A stretch of DNA of 64,000 nt from Euglena gracilis. Its lineage: Eukaryota > Euglenida > Euglenophyceae > Euglenales. Numbering within the stretch: the first letter of the stretch is position 1; the number at the start of each line of letters is the position of its first letter. Shown here one piece after another: positions 11,178 through 22,081 of this stretch. Location: assembly GCA_039621445.1 (NCBI GenBank), contig CP154955.1, positions 29,891,471 to 29,955,470 on the forward strand, in the 5' to 3' direction. The position numbers were made by a program, and so were the translations under genes. The notes under the pieces were generated by a model. The model did no database searches. It worked only from the letters and a program-made list of their open reading frames with translations, and was not told the DNA's origin.

Positions 11178-11421
11178 ATTTTTATTTCCAGAAAAAAAAA
11201 CACAAGCAAACCCAAAAAGGTAAGCAAAGGAACAAACTTAGAAGGATATGGCAGCGTATACTGCCCAGAGCCTCCTGAAGCTTGTACCTGTGCTTGGAAG
11301 TTGGCTCCAAACAGCCCGTGGATGCTTTGTAGCCTATAGGCTCAGCACCACTCACTGTTTGAAGTCACCTGTTAAGATGAGGGGGAGAAGGGGGGAGAAG
11401 GGGCGTAGGAAAGAAACCAAA

Positions 11422-11431
11422 TCTGCTACCA
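11422..11431 (-). other. Primer-binding site (initiator-Met tRNA type)
   Basis: Immediately inside the 5' LTR the minus strand reads TGGTAGCAGA. This is the complement of the 3' end TCTGCTACCA of initiator methionine tRNA as found in animals and some other eukaryotes. Ten bases match; the next bases (TTTGG) do not extend the match. Minus-strand DNA synthesis of LTR elements starts here. Confidence 0.8.
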
Positions 11432-11853
11432 AGTGTACGTCCCCTGACTCTATTCCCACTGCCTGTCGGCCTACTTACACCCTCCCGTGGGAACAGAACC
11501 AGGAGAGTAACAAAAAAGAAAAGTCTTTCACTTAACTATTAGTTTTTATTGCCTTTGGGCTTATGCAGAGCACAAGGCAAACCAGGTGTGATTTTGGAAC
11601 TTCAGTTCCAGTAGTGTTCTCCTATCGGAGTTCAAACCTTCAAATCTTTGATTTGCCCTTTCGGGCTGATGAAACACAAAGCAAAACAATACCACCTGTG
11701 AAGAGAAAGGCAGATCCGAGATAGGATAGGCTATTCCTAATTCTGCAACTTGTATTGCAGAACTTGGAATAGTACTATACTATCTGGCATAACATTGTAC
11801 ATTCTGCAGTCTGCTGCTATGCACAGTGCCATGTTCATGCTGCCTGGTACACA
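11432..11853 (-). repeat. 5' LTR of the TR-GAG element
   Basis: Direct repeat of 3215–3636 with one visible difference (T at 11848). In minus orientation it lies upstream of gag and would carry the promoter. It is flanked inside by the primer-binding site and outside by CGAGG. Confidence 0.9.
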
Positions 11854-11858
11854 CGAGG
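11854..11858. repeat. Target-site duplication (right), CGAGG
   Basis: Matches 3210–3214 exactly and directly follows the LTR end TACACA. Confidence 0.85.
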
Positions 11859-12475
11859 ACCCTCCACAGCACCTGACCTCGCACAAACCAGCCTACCCCC
11901 CAGAAAAACAACAAAAATACAAAAAAACCATTATCCTTGACCCAGCCTGATTTTTAACCGAAAACCCAGCCTTCACCTGATTTTTATAAAAATTCGTCCC
12001 CGGCCGGAGCCTGACCGCTTGGCCTGGGGGGGGGGGGAGGGCCGGAAGGCCCCAGCTGGACCCACCCCCCACCGAACACACACCAAGCCTAGACACCGAA
12101 TTGGCTAACCGAACCGAAAACGGCTGTCTAGGACCCTGACGGTGACAAAACAACTCACCTGGCCTGGGAATAAGAATTTCCTGAAAATTTTAACCGTGGC
12201 TGGCGCTAGGTTCACAACGGCGCCTGCCCCCCCCCAAACGACAAACAGCCCTAGGCGGGCTGGGGGGAGGCAACACACCAGCCCAGCACAGACCCAACTA
12301 CCCAAAGGAGAACGTTTGACCAGCCACCTGGCCAGAAAACGAACCTGAACGGCACAGCCCCCTGAGGGGGGGGGACCCTGAACCACAACGGTCCCCTCGC
12401 TCACCCCCTCCTCACAATGAGTGCACTCCGCACCCATTCCTGTTGGAGTCGTGAAGAGTTGTAAACAACTCCTTC
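11859..12475 (+). other. Chromovirus 3' untranslated part, right of the nested insertion
   Basis: C-rich sequence like that at 2105–3209, as expected if one element was split by the insertion. It holds G/C homopolymers and no credible frame on either strand. An inverted pair, GAGTTGTTTACAACTC-like, lies at ~12455–12472. Confidence 0.45.
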
Positions 12476-12486
12476 GGGAAGGGGAG
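12476..12486 (+). other. Probable polypurine tract of the chromovirus
   Basis: GGGAAGGGGAG stands directly before TGTGAGTCAGG, the layout expected of a plus-orientation polypurine tract and the start of a 3' LTR. Confidence 0.55.
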
Positions 12487-12870
12487 TGTGAGTCAGGGGT
12501 GCTGAGTGCCCAAAACAACATAACTTAACCCAACCCAACCTGATGACTCTGCAGTTAGGATTAGGAAAATCTTATTAGGAATTACAATCAACTGACTCCA
12601 TCTATCCCTGTTCAGGACTCTGTCATTCTGTCAGTCTGTTTGTTCAAGAATTATCTGGAAATCAATTATTTGGACCAATCATTATCTTACCCTTGGTTTG
12701 GACTTTGGGCTTTGATACTTTCATCCTTTGTGGTTTGCTTGTACTGTGCATGTGGAGTTGCTGATTGCTTGTGTATTTCTTTATAAGTATTTCGTATTAT
12801 TCTTTACGTGTATTTCTTTAAAGGAAAGGTGTGAGCCAACCAACCCACCTGTTTTCACCCAACAAACCCG
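12487..12870 (+). repeat. Probable 3' LTR of the chromovirus
   Basis: It starts TGTGAGTCAGG just after a purine tract and shifts to AT-rich sequence with a TATA-like TTTATAAGTA at ~12781. A CA terminus near 12870 (CACCCAACA) is a candidate end. The matching 5' LTR is outside the window, so the right end cannot be fixed. Confidence 0.45.
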
Positions 12871-13002
12871 CAAAAACAAAAGAAAAGGCAATTTTTAAAA
12901 CAGGCCGCTAGGGGAATTGAAAACAAATTGGGCATGGTTAAAGATCCTACGCAAAGGGGTGCCGGCCCCGAGAAACTGGAAACTCCAGGGCAGACCCCAC
13001 GG

Positions 13003-13610
13003 TTACAACAAGGGCGCCGGCCCGACAGCCGCAATTTTTCTTACAACGAGCGTGCGTAAACCGCAGCAGTTACCGCCCGGGAGGCGCATAGAAGCACTTT
13101 GGCAACGGACGCCCCAAAAAACGTCCTTTTTCGGTCGTTTTCGGCCGAAATCGGCCGCGCCGGCGCTCCAAAAACGAGCGCTCTGCCCCGGGTAGAGGTC
13201 GGCGATGGTTTTCCTGACTGTTGCGAAGGGAGCCGGCACGACAGGCGCAATTTTGCCCGCGGCGAGCGCAGAGCGCTCTTTTTTGGAGCGCCGCCGCGGC
13301 TCGTTTCGGGTGAAAACGACTGAAAAACGACGCTTTTTTGGGTGTGCGTTGCCAAAGTGCTTTTTTGCGCCTCCCGGGCGGTAACTGCCGCGTTTAAACG
13401 CACGCCCGCCGCGGGCAAAATTGTGCCCATCGGGCCGCCGCCCTTCGCAACAGTCAGGAAAAACATCGCCGACCTCTACCCGGGGCAGAGCGCTCGTTTT
13501 TGGAGCGCCGGCGCGGCTGATTTCAGGTGAAAAAGACCGAAAAACGACGCCAAAGTGCTATTTTGCGCCTCCCGGCCGGTAACTGCTGCGTTTTACGCAG
13601 GGGTTAGTTT
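13003..13610. repeat. ~217-bp repeat family, inverted pair
   Basis: A forward copy (~13003–13290) carries GCAGTTACCGCCCGGGAGGC, GGCGCTCCAAAAACGAGCGC, GTAGAGGTCGGCGATG and CAGGCGCAATTTTGCCCGCG. From ~13290 to 13610 the same blocks run in reverse complement, so the two form a large inverted repeat centred near 13,290. The family recurs in direct orientation at 15855–16432 and 19897–20110. Long frames on both strands across it are composition artefacts. Confidence 0.75.
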
Positions 13611-13656
13611 GCAATGTGTGGAAGGCAAGGATGGACGAATTGCGCTCCCTGTGCGG

Positions 13657-14951
13657 CCCCGAGCGAGAAATTGGTGATGGACTTTCTGGTGGTCGGTACC
13701 GACTAGTCTACCGACTAGTAGCTAGCGACCATTGGTGTTCGGGCCGACTAGTCGGCCCGACCACCAATTTTAAGTCCCCCCCCCCTTCGAAAAAGTTTTT
13801 AAGTCCCCCTCCCTCGAAAAAAAATTCATTCAAATTTGCAGGAAAATGACTCAAAACTCATCGCACTGCCTTCCAAGCCCTCCATTCGGGGGTCAATTTG
13901 CAAAAAAAAATGAGTAATATCTTCTCTTTGCGCCTGTTCTGTGAAACCATAGCCATAGCGACTTATATCTTTACCTTGCACATCAGACTGCATTCATTAC
14001 GGAGCGCGACTCGGCCACCCTTGCCTTGCACACACAAGGGGATTTTGTTATTTTAGGCGGGGGGGGTCCGGGGGGGGGGCAGGGGCGGAGGAGGCCGTAG
14101 GCCGACTAAGTTAGCACAAAGAGAGTTTGTTGGGGGACACGTTTTGGCCATCCTTGCCTTGCAGACATAGGATTAAATTCATTACGGAGCTCGACTCGGC
14201 CACCCTTGCCTAGCACAGACAACTGGATTTTGTTATTTTGGGGGGGTCCGGAGGGGCAGCCGCCCCGCCCCCCCCCCCCCCGGAGGAGCCGTAGGCCGAC
14301 TAAGTCAGCACAAAGGGAGTTTGTTGGGGGGCGCCTGATTTCATTGACCCCGTACAGAAATTTTGGAAGGCATTTGGATAAAAATGTTTGCCGGGGGGGG
14401 GGTGCTTAAAAAATTTTTTAGAGGGGGGGGTGGACTTAAAATTGGTGGTTCTCCCGACCACCAATGGTCGGTAGGATTGGTCGCTAGCGACTAGTCGGCC
14501 CGACCACCAAAAAGTCCATCACAAATTTCCCGCAATGAGCCCCCTGTGGCCTGCTCCGGGGGGGGGGGCGAACCCCCCACCCAAAATAACACAATCCCCT
14601 TGTGTGTACAAGGCAAGGATGGCCGAGTCGCGCTCCTGTCGCGTCCTGTGAAAGGCAAGGATGGTCGAGTCGCGTGGTTTTATGTGTGCAATGGCTATGG
14701 TTTCACAGAACAGGCGCAAAGAGAATTACTCAATTTTTTTTTAAATTGACCCCCCGAATGGAGGGTTTGGAAGGCTTTTGGGTGGGTTTTGAGTCATTTT
14801 CCACCAAGTTTGAATGAATTTTTTTCGAGGGGCTTAAAAAATTTTTCGAAGGGGGGTGGACTTAAAATTGTGTCTCGGAGCGACTAGTCGCTCCGACCAC
14901 CAGTGGTCACTGGCGACTACCAAAGGTCCATCACCAATTTCGCGCTCGGGG
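13657..14951. mobile_element. Foldback/MITE-like element with 26-bp terminal inverted repeats
   Basis: The left end CCCCGAGCGAGAAATTGG and the right end CCAATTTCGCGCTCGGGG are inverted copies; 25 of 26 bases match when extended to ...GATGGAC. Inside, long subterminal arms are also inverted: ~13785–13955 against ~14695–14875 (CTCAAAACTCA, CCTCCATTCGGGGGTCAA and GCGCCTGTTCTGTGAAACC blocks). The middle has a ~80-bp direct repeat (ATTCATTACGGAGC at 13992 and 14171) and a partial nested copy of the same end at ~14437–14533. There is no transposase frame, so it would depend on an autonomous element. No clear target duplication is seen. Confidence 0.7.
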
Positions 14952-15850
14952 CCAATTTGACCCAAAACATTGGCAAAAGGGGTGATTGCTCAAGTAGGAA
15001 AGAATTTCATCGCAAAAGGGGGAGGGAAACATGAAATTTTTGTGGAAGAAAACACCCCAAAAACAGTAAATAATTGTCCTTACCCCACCTTCCATTTGGA
15101 TAACCAAACCCCTTTTTGGCACCCAACGTCCAACGCACCGCCACACCCAAAAATGGCCAAAAATCTTGTCCTCTAAAAAAAGGTGCCAGAAAGTGCTGCA
15201 TTTCTACAACGAAAACAGAATTTTTGGCTATTTTTCCCCCCCTTCAGAAATAGGCATTTTGGGGCATTTTTTCAAAAATTGCCAAAATGCATCCCAAAAA
15301 AATGTAACGGTCAAGAGAATCTTAAAAAAGTCCTTTTCAAAACAAATGAAAAAATGACCAATTTTGGACATAAAAATCATCCAAACATGACACTTTCAAA
15401 CCAAAAGGTATTTTTATGTTCAAAAAATGGCCAAAAATGGCCAAAAATTATTACTTTTTGGGCCCAAAAATCACCGATTTTAGGATACGTGCCGCCCTTC
15501 GTGATGGGATGCAACAACATGGATGCTGCCTCCCGACCACCTCCAAAGTGTCATACATCCCCCATGACCCCCACCCGTGACCCCCCCGCGTGACCCCCGC
15601 GTGACCCGCACCACCCCCATTGGCTATGATGATCCCAGAGGTCGGGCCGACCATGGTCGGCCGACGTTGAGCCGACCATGGCTGTGGCTTATCGAAGAAA
15701 CAAATTCTCCGCAAAAAAAAGTGTCATATGGGGTCACATGATCATATAGGGTCGTCCACAGAAGGGAGGCTTCGGGTAAACCAATGAGAGTTTAACTGGC
15801 AGGTGCGAATTTTTTTTTCCCTCTTTCTAAAGGAATTTTTGACAACCCCC
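14952..15850. other. Noncoding spacer, no gene seen
   Basis: AT-rich sequence with many CCAAAAATGGCC-like words (15230–15480). It is followed by a CCCCCGCGTGACCC-rich stretch and short palindromes around GCCGACCATGGTCGGC (~15646–15680). Open frames here are short and unlike proteins. Confidence 0.4.
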
Positions 15851-15854
15851 CTTA

Positions 15855-16432
15855 TCTGCCCCCGGTAGAGGTCGGCGATGTTTTACCTGACTGTTTCGAA
15901 GGACGCAAGCCCGACAGGCACAATTTTGCCTGCGGTGGGCGTGCGTAAAACGCAGCAGTTACGGCCCGGGAGGCGCAAAATAGCACTTTGGCAGCAGACG
16001 CCCCAAAAAAACCTCGTTTTTCGGTCGTTTTCACCCGAAATCAGCCGCGCCGGTGCTCCAAAAACGAGCGCTCCGTCCCCGGTAGAAGTCGGCGATGTTT
16101 TACCTGACTGTTTCGAAGGGCGCCAGCCCGACAGGCGCAATTTTGCCCGCGGTGGGCGTGCGTTTAAACGCGGCAGTTACCGCCCGGGAGGCGCAAAGTA
16201 GCACTTTGGCAACGGCCGCCCAAAAAAAAACGTCGTTTTTCGGTCGTTTTCGGCCGAATTCGGCCGCGCCGGCGCTCCAAAAACGAGCGCTCTGCCCCGC
16301 GTAGAGGTCGGCGATCCTTTACCTGACTGTTGCGAAGGGCGCCGGTCCGACAGGTGCAATTTAGCCCGCGGTGGGCGTGCGTAAAACGCAGCAGTTACCG
16401 CCCTGGAGGCGCAAAATAGCACTTTGGCGACG
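15855..16432 (+). repeat. ~217-bp repeat, about 2.7 tandem direct copies
   Basis: The landmark GTAGAGGTCGGCGATG starts near 15865, 16082 (one substitution) and 16300, giving a period of 217–219 bp. The last copy breaks at GCACTTTGGC (~16427), where the next repeat array begins. The rest of the broken unit resumes at ~19903. Confidence 0.8.
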
Positions 16433-17818
16433 TGTGAGCGCGGGCCAGTTTTGAGATTTATTTTGGTAAGAGATGCCAGCAGAAATTAGGCATTGCCTCA
16501 CAGAGATTTTGGGGAGTTACATTTTTCACAGGCAAGCTGGCAAACAGTCTACAAGTTTGCGTGGGACTCTGAACTGGATTCAAATTATCAAGTCTTGTCT
16601 TCTGGGGTGCTGTGTGGGGAAGTTTGGGAAGAAGACCCTTGAAGGCTGAAAAGTTGGAATTGGCCAGAAGTCTGGTGTGGTGAAATTATCTGGACACACT
16701 GGACGATCCCCCAACTTGCACAAACTTGTATGAGATTTGCAGTGCAGAAAAGCCCCGTACAAACGTACCTGTGGACCCGGGAGACACTCAGAAGTGAAAA
16801 GGCATGGAAGTGGCAGGCCAGCTCAGCAGCAGAAGGGGGACAAGGCAGAGGAAGGCATCAGTTCGCACACAGTGAGATGCTGTGTTGGGCCACCATGATC
16901 AACTCTCCAGATCAAGCTAGCAGCGGGTGATCCTGGAGTTGGTGCTGCTGTGGATCTTGGTTGGAGCCTGGGCTGAAGGACAGACGAATGTCAATCACAG
17001 CCCGCCAACATCATCAATTATCTGTCTCCATCTCCAAAATGTCTGTCAAGATGTCATTTCAGGGTCAAGTTCAAGTCAAGGTGTTAAGTTCAAGCTCAAG
17101 ATCCCAAGGAATCTGTGGTGGAAGAAAGTTGTAATTTCAAGATTTCAATTTCCCAAGGTCAATCTGTGAAGGAGTTCTGCCATCATTTCAAAGATTTCAA
17201 GTTCCAAAGGTCAATCTGTGGAGGAACCAAGGTGTGATGTTCAAGATTTCAAGTTCCCAAGTTCAAGGTGTCAAGTTTCAAAGTCATTGGTCAAGTTCCC
17301 CCGGAGATTTCGGCGCGAGGAGCCTGCCCTCGTAAAAAACAGTGATCAGGGTTGTGCAACAGCCCTACAAATGCACATCTGGTGACCATCTTCGAGTTCG
17401 TCTACCTGTTGCTGTTGTGATGGCTGTGGAGTGTGCCGCCTCCCCGTTCGGTGCTGGGCCGCTTCAAGGTGGCTCTGCTCTGGTTTGCCTCGGCGGGCGT
17501 CGCCGAAGCCCCGGCTGGACCCCATGGGGGGTCATGTTGTACGGGGTAGGTCGTACGACATGGCTCTCTAAGGTGGAAAGGCTGGGGTGGAGGTAGGCGG
17601 GCCCCACATGGTATTTATCTGTGGATTTGGACATATTTACGATGATCTGTGGATTCGAAAATTTGGCAATTTAAATTCGAGAACCGCCATTCGTCACTCG
17701 TCCATGTCGCTGCTCCGTGTGTATGTGTGTGTGTGTGTGTTGAATTTTTATCTCTGGCCCGCTCGTTTTTTACTTCCGTTTTGAACAATTGCCTGGCAAT
17801 TGTTTTTGGGAAGGGGGG
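16433..17818 (+). repeat. Tandem unit copy 1 (1,386 bp)
   Basis: It starts GTGAGCGCGGGCCAG and ends with an AATTGCCTGGCAATTGTTTT hairpin followed by GGGAAGGGGGG. Blocks are shared with copies 2 and 3. The longest shared open frames (~66 and ~80 codons around 16730 and 16927) show no known domain. A (GT)n run lies at ~17722–17740. Confidence 0.8.
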
Positions 17819-19614
17819 TGTGAGCGCGGGCCAGATTTGAGATTTATTTTGGTAAGAGATGCAAGCAGAAATTAGGCATCGCCTCACAGAGATTTTGGGG
17901 AATTACATTTTTCACAGGCAAGCTGGCAAACAGTCTACAAGTTTGCGTGGGACTCTGAACTGGATTCAAAGTATCAAGTCTGGTTTTCTGGGGTGCTGTG
18001 TGGGGAAGTTTGGGAAGAAGACCCTTGAAGGCTGAGAAGTTGGAATTGGCGAGAAGTCTGATGTGGTGAAATTATCTGGACACACTGGACGATCCCCCAA
18101 CTTGCACAAACTTGTATGAGATTTGCAGTGCAGAAAAGCCCCGTACAAACGTACCTGTGGACCCGGGAGACACTCAGAAGTGAAAAGGCATGGAAGTGGC
18201 AGGCCAGCTCAGCAGCAGAAGGGGGACAAGGCAGAGGAAGGCATCAGTTCGCACACAGTGAGATGCTGTGTTGGGCCACCATGATCAACTCTCCAGATCA
18301 AGCTAGCAGCGGGTGATCCTGGAGTTGGTGCTGCTGTGGATCTTGGTTGGAGCCTGGGCTGAAGGACAGACGAATGTCAATCACAGCCCGCCAACATCAT
18401 CAATTATCTGTCTCCATCTCCAAAATGTCTGTCAAGATGTCATTTCCAAGTTGTTAAGTTCAAGGCGCTCTAAGATCCCAAGGAATCTGTGGTTGGAAGA
18501 GGCAGGTCAATTCGCAAGAGTCTGGCGCCAAGTACCCTCAAGAAGTCGTCAATGCGGCAGGGCGGTACGATCCAAGGTGTGTCAAGAAAGTGCGAGCAAG
18601 GCGGGAGGGATTGGCGGGAGGCGTACAACTCAAAAAGGGGGTTGTGCAAAGCCCTACAATAGGCTGGTGACCATCGAGTTGCTGTGTGGCGCGTGTGGGG
18701 GGGGGGGGGGGGGGAAAGTTAAAGCGCTTTTTTCGGGGCAAAAGTTAGCCCAAAGGGGGGGTATTAGGGGGGGGCTGAGGGGGGGGGGGGGGGTGGGGGG
18801 GCGGGCCAAGGGCAAGGTTTGGACAAGTTTTGATCGAGGTGGGTCGGCCGAAAGGAGTCGAGCGGGGGAATGTGCGGGAATGTGTGTGGGGGGGGGGGGG
18901 GGGGGGGGGGGGGGTGTGAGCGGGGCCAAGATTATGTAATTAAGATTTCAATTGCCCAAGGTCAATCTGTGAAGGATCGCCATCATTTCAAAGATTTCAA
19001 GTTCCAAGGTCAATCTGTGGAGGAACCAAGGTGTGATGTTCAAGATTTCAAGTTCCCAAGTTCAAGGTGTCAAGTTTCAAAGTCATTGGTCAAGTTCCCC
19101 CGGAGATTTCGGCGCGAGGAGCCTGCCCTCGTAAAAAACAGTGATCAGGGTTGTGCAACAGCCCTACAAATGCACATCTGGTGACCATCTTCGAGTTCGT
19201 CTACCTGTTGCTGTTGTGATGGCTGTGGTGTGCCGCCTCCCCCTTCCGTGCTGGGCCGCTTCAAGGTGGCTCTGCTCTGGTTTGCCTCGGCGGGGGTCGC
19301 CGAAGCCCCGGCTGGACCCCATGGGGGGTCATGTTGTACGGGGTAGGTCGTACGACATGGCTCTCTAAGGTGGAAAGGCTGGGGTGGAGGTGGGCGGGCC
19401 CCACATGGTATTTATCTGTGGATTTGGACATATTTACGATGATCTGTGGATTCGAAAATTTGGCAATTTAAATTCGAGAACCGCCATTCGTCACTAGTCC
19501 ATGTCGCTGCTCCGTGTGTATGTGTGTGTGTGTGTTGAATTTTTATCTCTGGCCCGCTCGTTTTTTTACTTCCGTTTTGAACAATTGCCTGGCAATTGTT
19601 TTTGGGAAGGGGGG
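17819..19614 (+). repeat. Tandem unit copy 2 (1,796 bp) with G-tract expansion
   Basis: Collinear with copy 1 except for a replaced and expanded segment at ~18445–18955, which carries G runs of 10–25 bases (18697–18714, 18778–18800, 18888–18915). Elsewhere it is nearly identical to copy 1, so the duplication is recent. Confidence 0.8.
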
Positions 19615-19903
19615 TGTGAGCGCGGGCCAGATTTGAGATTTATTTTGGTAAGAGATGCAAGCAGAAATTAGGCATCGCCTCACAGAGATTTTGGGGAATT
19701 ACATTTTTCACAGGCAAGCTGGCAAACAGTCTACAAGTTTGCGTGGGACTCTGAACTGGATTCAAAGTATCAAGTCTGGTTTTCTGGGGTGCTGTGTGGG
19801 GAAGTTTGGGAAGAAGACCCTTGAAGGCTGAAAAGTTGGAATTGGCGAGAAGTCTGATGTGGTGAAATTATCTGGACACACTGGACCATCCCCCAACTTG
19901 CAA
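19615..19903 (+). repeat. Tandem unit copy 3, truncated
   Basis: It repeats the first ~288 bp of the unit and then joins, at CCCCCAACTTGC, a 217-bp family copy. Confidence 0.75.
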
Positions 19904-20110
19904 ACGGACGCCCCAAAAAAAGTCGTTTTTCGGTCGTTTTCGGCCGAAATCGGCCGCGCCGGCGCTCCAAAAACGAGCGCTCTGCCCCGGGTAGAGGTTG
20001 TTGCGAGGGGCGCCGGCCCAACAGGCGCAATTTCGCCCGCGGCGGGCGTGCGTAAAACGCAGCAGTTACCGCCAGGATGCGCAAAGTAGCACTTTGGCAA
20101 CGTACGCCCC
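19904..20110 (+). repeat. ~217-bp repeat, remainder of an interrupted copy
   Basis: It begins ACGGACGCCCC, the continuation of the unit that breaks off at ~16427, and runs through the GGCGCTCCAAAAACGAGCGC and CAGCAGTTACCGCC landmarks. Confidence 0.7.
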
Positions 20111-21980
20111 CCAAAAGGGATGGGCGGGGGGACTGACCGTGCCCACAATTCCGACACTTCAGGCTCCGCACTCCCCCATCCCCCAATGAGGTCATGCCTT
20201 TTGTCTGTTTGCCTCCCACCAGGCATCATCTATCTGGGATCGGCGGGTGGGTGCCGGGGATGCTCAAATGTCACCAGTTAAAAAGGACTCTTTTTTGTTG
20301 AGCACTGCACTGCAGTAAGGACAAAAGGAGAAATGCCCACCCCACAAGAAAAACCAAAACTAAAAGACCCTTTTGCCGATCTTTGGACGTCAGCCAAATA
20401 TGCAAACAATCCAAATGTGAGCATCCTAAGATTCCACTGAAGCCCGGTGACCACTGAATTGGAATTGCCGCCGATCGGTTCAGCCAGAGCTCTTGGGCTG
20501 TCATTTGACTGAATTATTGTAATCTGTCTTCGGCCGGAGATGAATTCCTGTCACTCGCTTCAGCAGCTTAAATCAGCTTCATGAATTCGTCACTGAATAT
20601 GGCATGGGCGTATATACAATATCTAAAAAATCTAAATATGGCAAATGGAAAATTCCAAAAAAAACTTCGAGGATCACTTTGAGGGAAAAAAAAAACAATA
20701 AGCAGCAAATATGATGAACAATATTCCAGCACGAGGGTGAAGATCATCTGGAGAGAGTGTGTTCTTTTGTGGGGATATTCTCCAAACTCCAAATTTGACC
20801 CTAAAACAACCAAACATACATCCTTTCTTGAATGGCGGTGCTGAAAAAGCTGTCCAAAAAACCCGTGGATGTCAGCCCATGGGGGTTCCCAACCTTCTTT
20901 TGCTGAGGTTTCAGTTGCCCAAATCACAAATTGGGTATTTTATTATTGGGTGGCAGGGATGTATGGGAAACCCCTCCACCTCCTTGACTCTGACAGGCTT
21001 CCCACCTGTCCCTGTGGGGTTGGGTTGATTTAGCACCTGTACCCTACAACTCAAATGTCTTAAAATGTGCCTGTATATTGTGAAATGGTGGGGCGATTTC
21101 ACGTCGAGCTTTCAAATTTCTCCGAACAGTGGCGCTTATTCATATCATCTTGTGATATGCAGGTTAAAATCCAATTTTGCTTGAACAACCATAAACCGCA
21201 CCAGTTTTGGGTGGTGTTCGGCCCAAGACTAATGGTGCTAGACATTTGGAACCCAAATGTAACGCATGCGGTGCGTACCGCTCCGGGATGTTGCGGCGTG
21301 TGACTCGGTAGACGTCCTGCGGGTCCACGGCCAGGGCTGAACGGGAAGGCCTGGGGTGGGGGGGGCCACCCAACCAACCTTGTTGTCAACCCCCAACCAG
21401 GGTTCGATATAAGGACAGGTGGGGGGGTGGTCCGGACCCCCCCTGCGGGCCAGGAGGGGGGGGGGGGGACACCCCCCCACCTAAACAGATGCGCGGTCAG
21501 GGTGGCCGAAAAATTTTGATCCCCCAAAACGACCCAAACTGCCATTTTGGGCACTTTTTGGGCAAAAATTGGCCAAAAATGCAAAAAATTTGCGGCGCGA
21601 AGCGCCGGAGGAAAAAATTGACCCTTTTTGAGGGGGGTCCCGGGAACCCCCCCGAGGGTCGGTCCGGACCCCCCTGGCAGGTGGGGGGGGGGGGGTGGTC
21701 CGGACCCCCCCCTGCGGGCCCTGCGGGGGGGTGGGGACACCCCCCCACCTAAACCATGTACGCCCTCCTTATATCAAACCCTGCCCCCAACACACCTCAC
21801 CACCCGCAAAGAAAAATTCCTTCGGCGCCCAAGGTGCCAAAAGAAAATTCTGACAGAAAAAATGGTGTCCCCGGAAATTTGGGAAAGCCTGGGGGAGGGG
21901 TTGGAAACCAATCACCCACCAGGGGGGTGGGAGGGGGGTTCGACACCACACCACCCATCAGGTTTTGGGGACTCCCGTAC
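20111..21980. other. Mostly noncoding; possible micro-exon and G/C-tract repeats
   Basis: 20111–21400 shows no convincing gene. A 30-nt minus-strand stretch at ~20824–20853 has an acceptor (GGACAG) before it and a strong GTATGT donor after it, and could be a further exon of the EF-hand gene. 21419–21482 and 21690–21753 share GGTGGTCCGGACCCCCCCTG and ACACCCCCCCACCTAAAC, a direct repeat ~270 bp apart separated by a CCAAAAATGC-rich segment. Confidence 0.35.
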
Positions 21981-22081
21981 AACACTGTCCACGGCCGGGA
22001 AGAACACCTGCAAGAAGTCCGGGAACTGCACCGGGTCGCCCCCGCATGCGTTGTGGAAATCCAGGCGCCGGAGGTCTACCC
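21981..22081 (-). CDS. EF-hand gene exon (…PVQFPDFLQVFFP…)
   Basis: The acceptor is a poly-C tract ending CACAG and the donor is GTACGG. The 101-nt exon starts with two bases completing a codon, in phase with the exon at 23785–23878. It encodes LRRLDFHNACGGD followed by PVQFPDFLQVFFPAV: a degenerate EF-hand (loop lacking the usual acidic ligands) with the same F-x-x-F-L…FFP helix as other exons. Together with the previous exon it resembles a calcineurin-B-like EF-hand pair. Confidence 0.6.

Larger units (their letters stand above)
3215..11853 (-). mobile_element. TR-GAG-type non-autonomous LTR retrotransposon, structurally complete
   Basis: An 8,639-bp element in minus orientation, inserted in the chromovirus. 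Both 422-bp LTRs (3215–3636, 11432–11853) lie at a constant offset of 8,217 bp. I see one mismatch between them (A at 3631, T at 11848), which suggests a young insertion. It has a 5-bp target duplication (CGAGG), a primer-binding site, a polypurine tract, and one large gag frame with a capsid-like segment and two zinc knuckles. No protease, reverse transcriptase, RNase H or integrase is recognisable in ~4.1 kb of internal sequence after gag. Elements with only gag are called TR-GAG; they need enzymes from an autonomous partner. Confidence 0.88.
1..12870 (+). mobile_element. Ty3/gypsy chromovirus, 3' part, interrupted by a nested LTR element
   Basis: The plus strand carries, in order, an integrase with a DD35E triad, a GPY/F-like tail, a chromodomain, a long proline-rich stretch, and (after an opposite-strand element at 3215–11853) a purine tract at 12476–12486 followed by a TG-starting probable 3' LTR. 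Integrase before chromodomain is the order of chromoviruses, in which the chromodomain is thought to guide integration to chromatin. Reverse transcriptase, RNase H, gag and the 5' LTR would lie upstream of base 1. Several frame breaks indicate a dead copy. The outer right end (~12,870) is estimated from a CA terminus and is uncertain. Confidence 0.7.
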
